Part shown: piece after piece, positions 10,121 to 21,185 of the stretch
How the letters are laid out: each line of letters begins with the position of its first letter
Numbering within the stretch: the first letter of the stretch is position 1
Origin: Zygnema cylindricum
Taxonomy: Eukaryota > Streptophyta > Zygnematophyceae > Zygnematales > Zygnemataceae
Direction: 5' to 3'
DNA length: 27,786 bases
Assembly (NCBI GenBank): GCA_037447655.1
Contig: JBBHKE010001073.1
Span: 64,001-91,786, forward strand
Program-made: the position numbers and the translations under genes
The notes under the pieces: model-generated
What the model was told of the DNA's origin: nothing
What the model saw: only the letters and a program-made list of their open reading frames with translations
The model's database searches: none

Positions 10121-12190
10121 TGTTGGAATATTGGGAGAATCGGCGGGTTTGGTCGATATAATTTTATTTTTGTTCGCATTGTATTTTAGTTACGGTTCGC
10201 CTGGTTTTGGTGTTTCAGTTTAAGTTTGGTTGAATTTTTGTGACGTTTGATTGATTACGTTTCAGTTCTATTTGCGGCACTGTAGTTTCGTTGGTGTCAT
10301 TTGGTCCTGTAATAGTGTAATGTTTTAGTGCGGCTACTTTGTGTTTAGTGCTTGTTCACTGTACACCGTGAAGTTCCAGTTCTTCGTGTCTTTATTAGGC
10401 GTGGCGTGAAATGTTCCGCGCGCCAATGTGTTTTGTACGGCGCACGTTCACATGTGGACTGCGACGTGTATTGGACAGATTCTTAAGGTGTGTCCCCATG
10501 TACTTGTAACTTAGCGAAATTACTTTGTATTTTAGCGCGGATCCGCCGGACTCGGTGTTCAAGTGTCCCTATGTCTGTAAGGACGAAATCGTAACTTAGG
10601 GTACGTCCCCATGTGTTAAAGTACATACTTTTCTCTGTCTTTTTGCCCTAAAATTCAGGGAACTTTGAAAAAAACTTTAGCCGTACGATAAATTCATTTT
10701 TACCAAAGTAAAGTGAACGTCAATTCATACTTTGGATGTACGACCTGTTTGTCGTTATGTGAACGCATTTTGGCGTTTTCCCCTTTTAGACCCCCGGGCA
10801 AGAGAATCCAGCCCAAAAAAAAACTTCATCCAAAATCACCTCGAGGAGGTGATTTTAGTTCAAGTACCGCCCAAACAGCGAATGAAAAGCGTACCACGCA
10901 CGCGCCACACGATTTGTAAATTTTTTGGACGAGGGAGAGTCCTCGCTATTTTTCTCCGCGCACGTCACGTACTATGTACGGAAAAAAATTTGCAGGGGTC
11001 TCGGACTTCCACTTGCATTCATGGGTCCTTTGCATAATTTTTCGCCGTCGGCACCTCTCCTCTCTCCCTCTCACACTATCGCTTGTATCTCACACTTTTT
11101 AGAATGAGATACGACAATATTGGTATAAAATGAAAGATCTTCAAAAAATATATTTTTTGAAATTTTTTAGGTTTTTATTTAATGGCAAATCGAGTGAGAA
11201 AAGTAGAAAAAGAGAAATCGAGAAACCATGGCGGAAAGTTCTTGAATCCGTGACGTCGACGTTGTCACAAGTGAGCGTGACGTCACAACGTCACCAAACC
11301 CTAAACATTTGCAATTTCATAAAAATCTAGACGTCTACCACTGTCGCTATTTTTGTTGGCGTCACCAATCGTCGGAAGTTTCGCAGTCGCCTTCAATCGT
11401 CACAAGTTGTACCTACGTCTACAACCGTCACATGTCAAAGTTCCGATTTCATTTTCGCACATTGGGACGCTCTTCAAAGTAGTACGGCGAATCTTCACTA
11501 TAGTCCAAAATACTTTATCAAAGTACCGATTACATGGGGACGTACCCTTACGCTTTTGACGATTGTATACGTCGACAATACCTGTGACGGTTGTCAACGT
11601 CTACAATCTGTGGTCGCGTGTGACGTCGCATGTCTTACCGTGACATTGTAGACGTAGCGCCTTCCAGCCTGTGCAATTTCACGGTCGAAGAAGATGCGCT
11701 TTGTCTTCGCGTCGCCTGTCCGCTCGACGTGAAATGGCATCAGAATTTGAAGACCCCTGCAAAAAAAGAAATCCGTACTAGACCAAAACGGACAAATCCA
11801 AACAAATTGTGTACTTGTCTTTGTCGTATTAGAACGCAAACTGACAAAACATAGCGAACTATGTACTTTTCTTTGTCCTAGGAAATCGTAGGATTTTTGT
11901 CGAAATTTACGGTGGGCTGAATCTGGGCTTTTGTGGCAGTAAGTTGTCGGTGCCTTGGAAGGTATTTTAGGAACGTCTTGAAGCAGCCTTATGTTATCAG
12001 TGGCAGTGATCAGAGTTAGTAATCTGAGTGAGTGAGTGAGGAAATATGTTGTAAGTGAGAAAAGCTTCAGTGAAATATATTTATGTTTTGCTGAATTTCT
12101 GAATTGTATATTCTTATTTGCTTCCGCTGTGATCAGTGAGTGTATATGTGTGTGTCAGATCGATCCTAATTTATAACCTTTGAACAACTC
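10121..12190. mobile_element. Apparent ~2.07-kb insertion of unknown class
   Basis: Inferred by comparison with 1680-1930, where the two flanks are contiguous. A short CTTTTG/CCTTTG-like match at both edges may be a target duplication. The first ~240 bp are G/T-rich on plus, beginning TGTTGGAATATTGGGAG. I see no matching long terminal repeats and no recognisable coding domain. It holds an 11-bp-stem hairpin (AAAATCACCTC, GAG loop, about 10831-10855) and TGACGTCA-type palindromes near 11250-11300. Small frames (10713-11107, 11353-11854) look non-coding. Confidence 0.4.
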
Positions 12191-12194
12191 CTCT

Positions 12195-12310
12195 GACGAT
12201 TTCCTTGGCACTTGTGCGCTAAAAATATTTGAATTCAAAGGTCCATGGAGTACACCGTGAATCGCAATTAGTGTGAATAAGTTATTTGTGGAAAGAAACA
12301 AATAGTGTTT
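12195..12310. repeat. Dispersed repeat matching 1810-1930
   Basis: Shares CTGACGATTTCC, GTGCGCTAA, AAAGGTCCATGGAG and TACACCGTGAATCGC followed by ATTAGTGT with the other locus. It carries one foldback-family terminus without a clear partner. Confidence 0.6.
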
Positions 12311-13070
12311 TTAACTCTATTTTGAGTTAAAGGGCCTAACGCCAACAAAACATTAGAGCTAACTTATGCATCCAAAACTAATTTGGATACATTTTCGCAT
12401 ATAGCTTTTGATTCACATAGTCGACGTTTGAACATGTGAGAACAGGTTCGCTTGATTTTTCCCCCACTCTGTTTTTAGGAATCGAACTGTGTCCGCACTT
12501 TCCATTGTCGACGCCGTTATGTGACCATTTCTATATACTTTTACACAAAATAACGCGCACTTTTGTATGGAGTAGCACGTTTCCTACACTACACTATCCA
12601 ATAACTTCCCAAATTAGTGAGATTGACACTGATTAAAACATACCTATATTAACCTAAAGGAATACAATTATTAATTCTATTTAGGTTCGAAGGTAGAAAT
12701 ATAAAGAAGCCTTTTTTTTTTATTATTAACACGAATAGCGATTTATTGCATACTACACCAAGCTTTCTCGTTTTTTTTTATATTGATGTCATAGCTAGAA
12801 GTTAATACTTTTTCGATATCCCTCTTTGAGTGTGCCTTATTTTTTGGCTATGGATAAATAATGCTTAGGAATGGCGTAATCACACCCGTCTTATTCTTGT
12901 ATTGATTGAGATAATAGATATTTGCTCTTAAACGTAGAATAAAAATGAAAGAAAATTGATAAATATTCGTCATGTAATGCAAATAAAAATATATTTTAAA
13001 TTGACTATCTACAAAATACTTCACAATATACTTAATTGTCAATAAATTTTCACACATTTTCATCCCCCGA
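12311..13070. other. AT-rich stretch, no gene seen
   Basis: AT-rich DNA with a stray foldback-type terminus in reverse near 12727-12745 (TTAACACGAATAGCG). A 71-codon minus frame (12848-13063) is AT-driven and unconvincing. Confidence 0.4.
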
Positions 13071-15791
13071 CTGTGAGAAGGTTGTTAGATATTTGCTCAC
13101 CATGGATTTGCTTGTAATTTCCCCATTTGGGTTTTTTAGACATAACCCCTCTAATCAATTGAGCATAGTTAGAGAAGTTTCGTTGCGGAGTCTAGCAAAA
13201 TTGCAAAATATGTGAATGGAAAACGTCGTCCTCTCGGTATACCTTGGAGTCTAGATTCGAGAAAATTTTGTCACTCAAAATGGCTCAGTTGGTGCGAGTC
13301 TCAACGACATCCTCCCCTGTTACCAACTACTCCCCATAAAGCCTAACCTTCTCCATGCTTTTGGCGGTTGCGTCAAATGAACAAGTCAACAAAGCCTTGT
13401 TAATTCGATCTAACCCCACCTTAGCCTGGTGGCTTGGTACTTTATTGTCTCATCTCGATGAGAAATCTTTGGATCCAAGAAAGAAGAAAATCGCGACTTG
13501 AAATCTTATAAGGCTCCCCCCTAAAGATTACCACCATGTTGGGAAATAATCGAATTTTCAAATATATAGGATATTTTGCAAGATGATACTTAATCCATGT
13601 GTTATTCATGATTGCGTTCCAAATTCGACAGTGACATTCCGATAGAATTGGGTTTCCATTTTGCGAAAAAAATCTTCGTCCCCAATGATGAGGACCACTC
13701 ATGAGAATGATCCCTACGTTCTAGCTCCCTCTACAGTTGTGGCAGTGTGAGCAAGTTGTGTGAAAAAAATGGGAAAACCTAAACCACAAGTGGCAAGACA
13801 AAGAGTTGGAGGACTAGATGCTCGAGGAGCAGATTGAGCAATGGGATTTTCCAATTTGGCCAAAACCTCCACCACTGTGTGGGAACTTTCAATATGCCCC
13901 TTGTAAGGGGTTTGAGCTGAATCTCTTAAATGCGCCTCACCCGTAAATCGCCGACCGGCTGCCCCAAAAAAGGAGGCGCATTCGCAAAAGGTTAAAGTCT
14001 TCAACAGTCGAAGGACCACAACCTAGTGAATAGCAAACATGTAGAAGTTCTTGCATCCTCACCACCACATTAGGCACATGGGGAACTAATTCGAGTGGGT
14101 TAATATTTTGTTGTCGTATTTTTGATCCCATCAAGGACAAATTAGATTCCCTACGCCTAGGTCGTACAAGTCTCTCACGTTAAGTTTCTTTCGACCCTCG
14201 ACCCTCGCATTTGGAGTTGACTCTCCAATGTTGACTTTCACTGGAAATTATTGGGGAAAGCTCTCACATGTGATTTCACAATACTCATCTGCTCTCCATT
14301 ATCTTTTGACGAATCTTTGTATCAAAAGTTATAGGCGAGGGTACAAGAGGGGACATCATTCATGCTTTTAGGCTTGGTCTGTGAGGTTTTCGTTGAATTG
14401 TGTGATTGTGACACCAAGATTGCTAGGTGGAGGGGGAAGTTCCAAATCATTCCCTAAAGGCGCGTTGCCCCCATCCTTATCGTCTTGTTGGGAGCTCGGT
14501 CAACTTCCAACGATAGAGGATCTAGATCCCCTAAACCTCCTAACAAATTTCGGCGCGATTCACGCCTTCCGAAATCCCCAACGAATGGGTGAAGCATTTC
14601 TCTTTTCTGTCAACTCCTCCAAAACCGAGTGGTTGGCCTTTTTCAGATTGGGAGTCACAATGGATGAAGAGATGGATTTCGAAACGACGAGTATTTTAAC
14701 CCTTTATGGCCTTATAGACCTGGTCACTCCAACCCCAGATGTTACACAGGATCGTCAAATATTGGACCCTCCAAAATCGTAACCAATAGAGGTAAGGTTT
14801 TTGCAATCACCGTCGAAGCCAGAACTTTCCCGACTACTTCAAGCACTCACGTCTGCCTTGGTTCATTGGCAACCACTGGAGACTCCTCCTTACGACTACT
14901 CCTATTGAAGAGGTAAGCTCAATATCATCACATATCTGTTAACGACACGGTCGTGAAGTCGCCCCGCTTAGACCTTTCCCCTCTTTTGTCTTACTAACCC
15001 CAAATAGAGCGTGTAAATCCAACCCTCCTAGGTTTTTTGAAAGCGCGATTTTTGTCCAGGGTCCTGATAACTAGGGTGTTGTATTGGGAGGGGATTGACG
15101 AGGTTTTACTTTTGCGATTGAGATTCCTTCCCATAGCAACAACTTTTGATAGTGAAGGGAAGTCAACGACCCCCAAAGTGGCTATAGTACTTGTGGTGTC
15201 CACCAAACCAACCATTGGTGCCTCTTAAAATAAAAAATACACTCCCCCTTTCTCAAGAGTGGACACCTTGCCTTTGGAAGAACCATGTGGGCTACCTCCC
15301 TTGTCTATACCCTTGAAATGAGATGATGATAGAGGTTTCTCGTGGGGGAGGAAGTCACCTAATAACCTAGTCTTCTTTTGGGTTTCGAGGTCCCTTCCTT
15401 TACCTACCCTATTTTATCTGTCTCCTCCGAAACACTTCTTGTAATCGGACCCAAGACTCCTCAGATCTTATAAGGCTTATGAGTTTTGTCCTATGTCTTG
15501 GGTTGACGATAATGGGGCAACTTGTTATTCTCACCTCGATAGAAGGTGAGGATAGCGCTTTCACTCATTTCTTATGTGGGCACTTCCTATGTGGGCGTGT
15601 GATTCTCCTAATAATTTACTATATCAACCTTACAAAGACTTTAGACTAAGGGAGTTTCAATTGACCTGCTTCAAGAGACCCGCTCATGACCCGCTCATGT
15701 CCTACTGGGTAACTTTACGTGTGACCTTTTCCCCTTTTGACCAAGGCCACATGCAAAAAAAGGAGGGAAGAAACTCCCTAGTTATTAGCTC

Positions 15792-15847
15792 TAGGGTTTT
15801 TAAGGGTTTTTAGGGGTTTTTAGGGTTTTTTAGGGTTTTTTTTTGGG
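15792..15847 (+). repeat. Telomere-like repeats, G-rich orientation
   Basis: Degenerate TTTTAGGG-like units (TTTTTAAGGG, TTTTTAGGGG, TTTTTAGGG, TTTTTTAGGG) run 5'->3' on plus. They are followed 165 bp later by the opposite orientation. Confidence 0.6.
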
Positions 15848-16010
15848 CCCCTTCTCTCGCTCGATTCAAGATGGCAAATGGAGGTTGAAGTCTATCCTTA
15901 GTTATGACTTTCACCTTACAAGATAGACACAACCTAGAAGCCTTGTCTAAACTGAGTTTTCCTAAGTTACAGTGCCTGAGCGCCTAAGTCTACGTGGAGT
16001 ATGCCTAAAT

Positions 16011-16083
16011 AAACCCTTAAAACCCTAAATACCCTAAAAACCCTAAAAAGCCCTGAAAAACCCTAAAAGTTCCTAAAAAACCC
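16011..16083 (-). repeat. Telomere-like repeats, C-rich orientation
   Basis: CCCTTAAAA, CCCTAAATA, CCCTAAAAA, CCCTAAAAAG, CCCTGAAAAA and CCCTAAAAG run on plus, which is TTTTAGGG-like on minus. With the block at 15792-15847 it makes a head-to-head arrangement. Confidence 0.6.
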
Positions 16084-16424
16084 AATCACAACCTGGAAGT
16101 TCTCGGCACCAATGGGTTGAGATTGGGTGAAGGTGAGATTGTGCAGTTTTTTCCTGATTGGCCCTCTAACCTGCATGCATAACCTTCCTCCCATTCCTCC
16201 TAAACTAGGTCAAGGGGTCCACGTAGCAGACTTGCTATTGCCCTTCGAATAGCACAAGATGTCCTATTCTAATCGTAGCCCTCTACCCAAAGGTCAAACG
16301 GCTGGCGTGTCTACACCTATGTCCGTCATGTACTTTTCTAAAATTCCAAGAGTCATTTTGAACCGTTGATTGCTATGCAGTTCATGATGGGCCCCTAACC
16401 AATGTGGGCATTTACGTACTTACA

Positions 16425-16426
<2 letters not shown>

Positions 16427-16485
<59 letters not shown>
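16427..16485. repeat. (GT)n(AT)n compound microsatellite
   Basis: About 15 GT units (16427-16456) are followed by about 14 AT units. The stretch abuts the left edge of duplicon copy 2 (16508). Confidence 0.95.
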
Positions 16486-16489
<4 letters not shown>

Positions 16490-18475
16490 TAAATAAATAT
16501 ATATTCCCAATTTGCTATAAGACAAGATGAGACAGGACAAGACAAGATGTTTGTTTTAGATATTATGTCATCAAGAAAGAAAAGAACGGAAAACATTAAC
16601 TCGATAACACAAACAAGTACAAAGCTGTGGAAAATGACCCAGAAAAAAAGTAAAAAAAAAATTGCCTCATGTTCTCTCTCCCTTTTATAACCTCACGCAT
16701 AATTTTCAATACTAATAATGGTTTACAGGTTTAGAATCTTCCAAGCTTCTCATATTACTTAAGTCACTTACCAAGGTCTTACACAAAAATTATTGATTTC
16801 CGATATTTTACTCATTCAACTTAATCAAACTGAAGGAACACAAAAAAAACGAAGGAAACAAGGAAAACAAGGAAGAAAACAAGGAAGAAAGAAAGTAAAT
16901 AGAGTTTTTTGCCAGGAGTTATTCATAATTCTTGAAATACTAACCATTGCCCTTTTTTTTCCTTTTTTTACTTTAAACACACATCGTCAATGATTACCAA
17001 AATGTTTGTCAACATTAAAACACGTAAAAAAAAAGGGCGAGAGAAAAAGGACAAAAGAATCGTCAAATATTACACAGATTAACTTTCACACACGTCTAAC
17101 AATATTTTTTTTGTCTTTCTACCATAGACATTCTGTACAATTAAAAAAAAACCAAAAATGGACGGAAGAAAACTACCATAACTAAAAAACCTAGAGTCAC
17201 ACAAACGCAAAAAAAAACTACAAAAATAGACAAAACATCGAGAAGATCAAATAAAAAAAACCCTAAAATAGTATGAAGGAGTAAAATTTGTGGTACAGTC
17301 ATGACTTGAAGTTGATATTTTAATCCATTCTACGACAATAACCTGCAAAAATTACATCAATTTAAAATCATCATAACAATATGTACAATTTTTCAGCTAT
17401 CAAGTCTAATATTGTAAGTAAATCTCGTATGGTTTATCGGGAATACAAGGTCATTAAAGATGAAGACAAACAAATCTCTCTCCCTCTCCCTCTCCCTCTC
17501 CCTCGCCCTCTCCCTCGTGTTCCAATCGATTTCAAAATTCCGTACAAGTCACTCGAAACTCCAAAGTTTCGTAAAATTTCAAATAAGTTTAAAAAATCTC
17601 CTCCTCACCATTTGCCATCCGTACGAGGCAAGATTGTATCACCTGTTATTAAAATTTCCATTTTTTTTTTTACTCTTCCAAAGTTCTTAACAGTCACATA
17701 TTCTTATTCCTGAGCGAATTACGACAATTGAAGATTTTCACACATTTATATTCTTATACGATGTATTCTTATATTCACAAGTCTTATATTCGAATTATAC
17801 GTCTTTTAAATGCAATTTCTTCTTTCACAAAAGATAATTCTCACCAACATCTACGATATTATATACAAAGACATATTCTCGCGATTAAGGGTTTTTTTTT
17901 TTATGCAAGGAAAATGGACACTAGAAACTTCCAATATTCATATCAGCAAAAACTTCTCCGAATTTTTTTTGTTAGTTGAGTCCTGTGCAATGATCGAAAT
18001 TGATCAATTTCAAATTTAAGAAAGGATTAAATGTTATGCAGAAATTAGTAGCAAAAAACAAATCTCCCTCGCTATTTCCCTCTCTTTCTCTCTCGCTCCA
18101 TCCCCTCTCTCACTCCTCTGCCCCACTCCCTCTGCCTCCCTCCCTTCTCTCCCTTTCCTCCCTTCCCCTCTCCCCTCCCGATCCTACAATAACCTTTCTG
18201 ATTCTTACTACCCAATACTATCAATCACAAAAAACCACAAATTTTTGAAGTTTATGAGTTGTATAACTCCTTGAAAGAAAATTATTTCTTAAAAAAGGAA
18301 TGTTAAACTTTTCCTTACATTAGTTTTTTATAAGAAGGATGTTGATATTGCTTTCATTTGTTTTTCGCTTTAAAAAAGATATTAAATTTGCTTTTTTTTT
18401 ATTTTCCGTTTTAAAAAAGGATGATAAAATTTGCTTGCATTGGTTCTTTGTTCAGATACAGATGTTAAAATTTGC

Positions 18476-21185
18476 TTACATTTGTTTTTTCGATCGAAAT
18501 TCCCGAATGTTTTCGTCCACATTTGCTTTAACTCGATGACGAAAACCAGAATATGGCTCGTACCCAAAAACACTTTCCAAAATCTGTGGTAAACAAAAAG
18601 ATTCAAAAAAAATAAAAAAAAAGGAAACCATAATTACTCCAATAGATATTATTACCATTCTTTCTACTATTACTAAATTTTCAAATATTATTACTGTTTC
18701 TAACTATTATTACTATTATTACTATTTCTTACTATTATCACTACTATTACTATTGTTACTGTTATTATAATTGCTACTATTGCTATTTTTTTTCCATTGC
18801 TAATAATTATTACTATTTTACCACTAGTAACATCTACTTTTCTCACCAATACCACACCTTGTACAACTATTGAAAAGTCTCTTTGATTCTTCAGCTCTTG
18901 TTTCTCCGAAAGATACTTTGCCAAATTTTTATTTAGAATTGACCAATCAAAAGGTAAGAGTGTTACATTTCAATCACGATACTTTGACAAAAAAATCGAA
19001 TCAAGTTCAAAAAGAGAAAAAAAGGGATAAACGGAAAAAATTAACAAGGCTTTGATAGATAAAAAAACCTTTTCTACTGTAGAATCTAAACAATGTACTA
19101 TTCCTATTATTCCTACCATTCTCATTGTTACTACCATAACTCCACCTTCCAAGTTTGGATTCAGGTTTTTTTATCATAAACCATAAAATAGAGTTAATTG
19201 CATTTAATTAAAAGGAGTCTCCAGAAATAGGCTACATTTTAAGTCCGAAATTATCATTATTGACTCTAAATCCGCGTAAGTCGTAACAATTTTTGAACTC
19301 TAACAACAAAAGATGAAACGAAAATTGTAGTAGTATAACTAGGGTGTTCGTAGTAAAAAATTTATAGTTCCAATAGGGATAAATGGGGAACAACCTCAAG
19401 TAAGACAAAAAAGGGATGAATATAAAACAGAAAAGGGATGAATATAAAACAGAAAAGGGATGAATATAACAAGTAAGACAAAAAAGGGATGAATATGAGA
19501 CAGAAAAGGGGTGAATATAACAAGTAAAAAAAAAAGGGATGAATATGAGACAGAAAAAGGGTGAATATAACAAGTAAAAAAAAAAGGGATGAATATGAGA
19601 CAGAAAAGGGGTGAATATAAAAAGTAAGACAAAAAAAAGAGATGAATATGAGACAGAAAAGGGGTGAATATAACAAGTAAGACGACAGAAAAGGGATGAA
19701 TATAACAAGTAAGAAAAAAAGGGATAAACATAAGGTAATCACTTCAAATAAGGAAAAAAAAAAGATGAGTACAAGGGGAAATTACCTCAAGTAAGACAAA
19801 AAAGGTGAAATTACCTCAAGTAAGACAAAAAAGGAGAAATTACCTCAAGTAAGACAAAAAAGGAGAAATTACCTCAAGTAAGACAAAAAAAGGTGCCATC
19901 AAAAGCGCCTGAAGAAGGTTATCTAACAATGCCGGAGCGCGTTTCTGCATTAATATTAAAAGGGATGGAAAAAAGGAAAAGAAAAAGGAAGAAAAAATTC
20001 TTTAGCAAAAGAAATATAAAGAAAGAAAGGAAAATAATTGTTGAGGTTTTTAAAAAAGATAATACAAAAGAGAATTTCACATTTTTTGGGAATTCATACT
20101 ACCAACATAAAAAGCATGAGTCATACAAATACCATTTATGAAGTGAAATGAAGTCCATAAAAAAATGAAAATAACAAAAAATAATTTAAAAATATTTCAA
20201 ATTATAAGAAATTTCTTACCTCAAAAACGCCATGACCAATAAATTGTGAGATCCATGAAACTAATTGAATTGCAACTCCAACCTTGAAGAAAGAAAAAAG
20301 GGGGGGAAGGGAGGGGAAGGCAGGGGAAGGGAGGGGAGAAAGGAAGGGGAAGGGAGGGGAAGGGAGGGGAAGGGAGGGGAAGGGAGGGGGAAGGGAGGGG
20401 AAAGGAGGGGGAAGGGACAAAAAAGTCAATTCATTTACAAGAACAATTATAAAATCAATTTAAAAATAAAAAAGTTACATTCACCTTAAAACATTATGAG
20501 AAATAATACTTCTCCTCAATTCTCAAGTTTTACCCAGAATTATGTTTTTGTTCAAATTAATTATTTGATTTTTCTCACATTTTAATTGGTGAATTTTATG
20601 TGAAAATTTGTCAATTTAAAAAAAAAACATAATAACAAAACCCAAAATAAAAATTTGGGGAGAAAAAATATTAAAAGCAATTATCGTTTCCTAAATTGAC
20701 ATAAGAAAATAAAAACTAAAAAAAAACAATCAAAGATACACACATAATAATAATAATAATAATTAAAAAAAAAAAAATCTTTCCATGCCACGTCATGCAC
20801 CAAGATTTGAACATCATTAAAAAAGAGCTAACAATAATACCTTCCATGCCACGTCACGCCCCAAGGTCTGAAAAAGGGCTTCCGCGGAAATAAGACAAAT
20901 AGAAATGAGACACGTGGCAACTACTCCGGCTTTAGCATCCATTAAAATGTAAAATAGGGCGTACAAAAGAGCGACAAAAAAAGAGGCATTTAAAACAATA
21001 TATTGTTGCCCGGAAAAATCCAAAAAAGAAAATGGTGTGGGAAAAAAAGGGGGAGAATAATCCAAAAGAAGGAGAGCTGAGAAAAAAATAGGCCAAACAA
21101 AAATAATGTGGATTATTTTATTAAGATGATCATTGTGGTAGGAACCATAAAAAGAATAATGTTTTTCAAGGTCAAAAAATGCCAT
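18476..21185 (-). CDS. MPO1: Mpo1-like (DUF962) membrane dioxygenase, downstream copy, 4 exons
   Basis: Paralogue of the gene at 4619-6799, on the same strand. Exon 1 is 21185-20841, exon 2 is 20282-20220, exon 3 is 19944-19873, and exon 4 is 18583-18476 (TAA included). Introns are phase 0 and GT-AG, and the product is 195 residues. By hand alignment the two proteins are roughly 77% identical. This copy keeps the expected family signature: the W125..Q128-FIGHGVFE stretch (H132) followed by KRAPALLDNLLQALLMAPFF (137-156) and FGYEPYSGF. Two N-terminal histidines (H17, H26) sit in YHND..N..IH. Several hydrophobic segments imply an ER-type integral membrane protein, as in yeast Mpo1, which acts on 2-hydroxy fatty acids from phytosphingosine. 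Intron 3 is long (1,289 nt) because it holds a minisatellite and an insertion. Intron 1 ends in a ~120-nt pyrimidine tract before its acceptor. Of the two copies this one looks the more likely to be functional. Confidence 0.9.
18650..18835. repeat. ATT/ACT-rich trinucleotide repeat in intron 3 of MPO1-like copy 2
   Basis: Degenerate TTACTATTA units. A shorter, more diverged form lies at about 4780-4960 in copy 1. Frames over either stretch give Ile/Val-rich translations that are not real protein. Confidence 0.7.
18895..18953 (+). other. Exon-like segment inside an intron insertion
   Basis: On plus, TTGATTCTTCAG (acceptor-like) precedes 59 nt that read openly as LVSPKDTLPNFYLELTNQK, followed by GTAAGAG (donor-like). 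It lies in DNA present in copy 2 intron 3 but absent from copy 1. It may be a captured exon fragment in antisense to the host gene. Its identity is unknown, and chance is a real alternative. Confidence 0.3.
19385..19760. repeat. About 50-bp minisatellite in intron 3 of MPO1-like copy 2
   Basis: Units begin CAAGTAAGACAAAAAAGGGA and continue TGAATAT, GAGACAGAAAAGGGG, TGAATATAA. Unit starts at about 19470, 19521, 19571, 19621 and 19674 give a 50-53-bp period. In the gene's sense each unit carries GTCTTACTTG, matching the last codons of exon 3. Copy 1 has only one or two such units (about 5190-5280). Confidence 0.85.
19781..19899. repeat. 29-bp repeats duplicating the exon 3 splice donor
   Basis: ATTACCTCAAGTAAGAC recurs at 19781, 19810, 19839 and 19868 (period 29). 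On the sense strand each reads GTCTTACTTGAG|GTAAT, a copy of the exon 3 end with its donor. The one at 19868 is the exon's own donor; the other three lie downstream in intron 3. Confidence 0.9.
20294..20416 (-). repeat. Expanded pyrimidine tract at intron 1 acceptor of MPO1-like copy 2
   Basis: On the sense strand this is a TTCCCCTCCC-like repeat (about 10-11-bp unit) ending about 10 nt before the caag|GTTGG acceptor. It acts as an unusually long polypyrimidine tract and is purine-only on plus. Confidence 0.8.

Larger units (their letters stand above)
13071..16420. other. GC-balanced block with broken reading frames (possible relic of a mobile or captured element)
   Basis: Base composition is visibly less AT-rich than on either side. 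Several medium frames have ordinary amino-acid composition but are each closed by stops: minus 13442-13702, minus 13714-14019 overlapping minus 13937-14140 in another frame, plus 14381-14782, and minus 14994-15215. A plus frame reads across 13193-13500 with one internal TAA (about 13339). I recognise no domain. The pattern suits a decayed coding sequence, but chance frames in balanced DNA are also possible. Confidence 0.35.

Noticed and set aside
11245-11300. TGACGTCA-type palindromes as regulatory sites
   Set aside because: They sit in a degenerate CGTC-rich stretch with no gene next to them, so a regulatory role is not supported.
10121-12190. LTR retrotransposon beginning TGTTGGAATATTGGG
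   Set aside because: No matching second terminal repeat, primer-binding site or polymerase motifs could be found by eye. It is kept only as an unclassified insertion.
19232-19742. Overlapping minus-strand frames with repeated IHPFSVSYSSLF-like peptides
   Set aside because: They are translations of the intron 3 minisatellite, open in all three frames on that strand.
19385-19900. CRISPR-like array
   Set aside because: The repeats are contiguous or near-contiguous with no unique spacers, and they derive from an exon edge in a eukaryotic gene.
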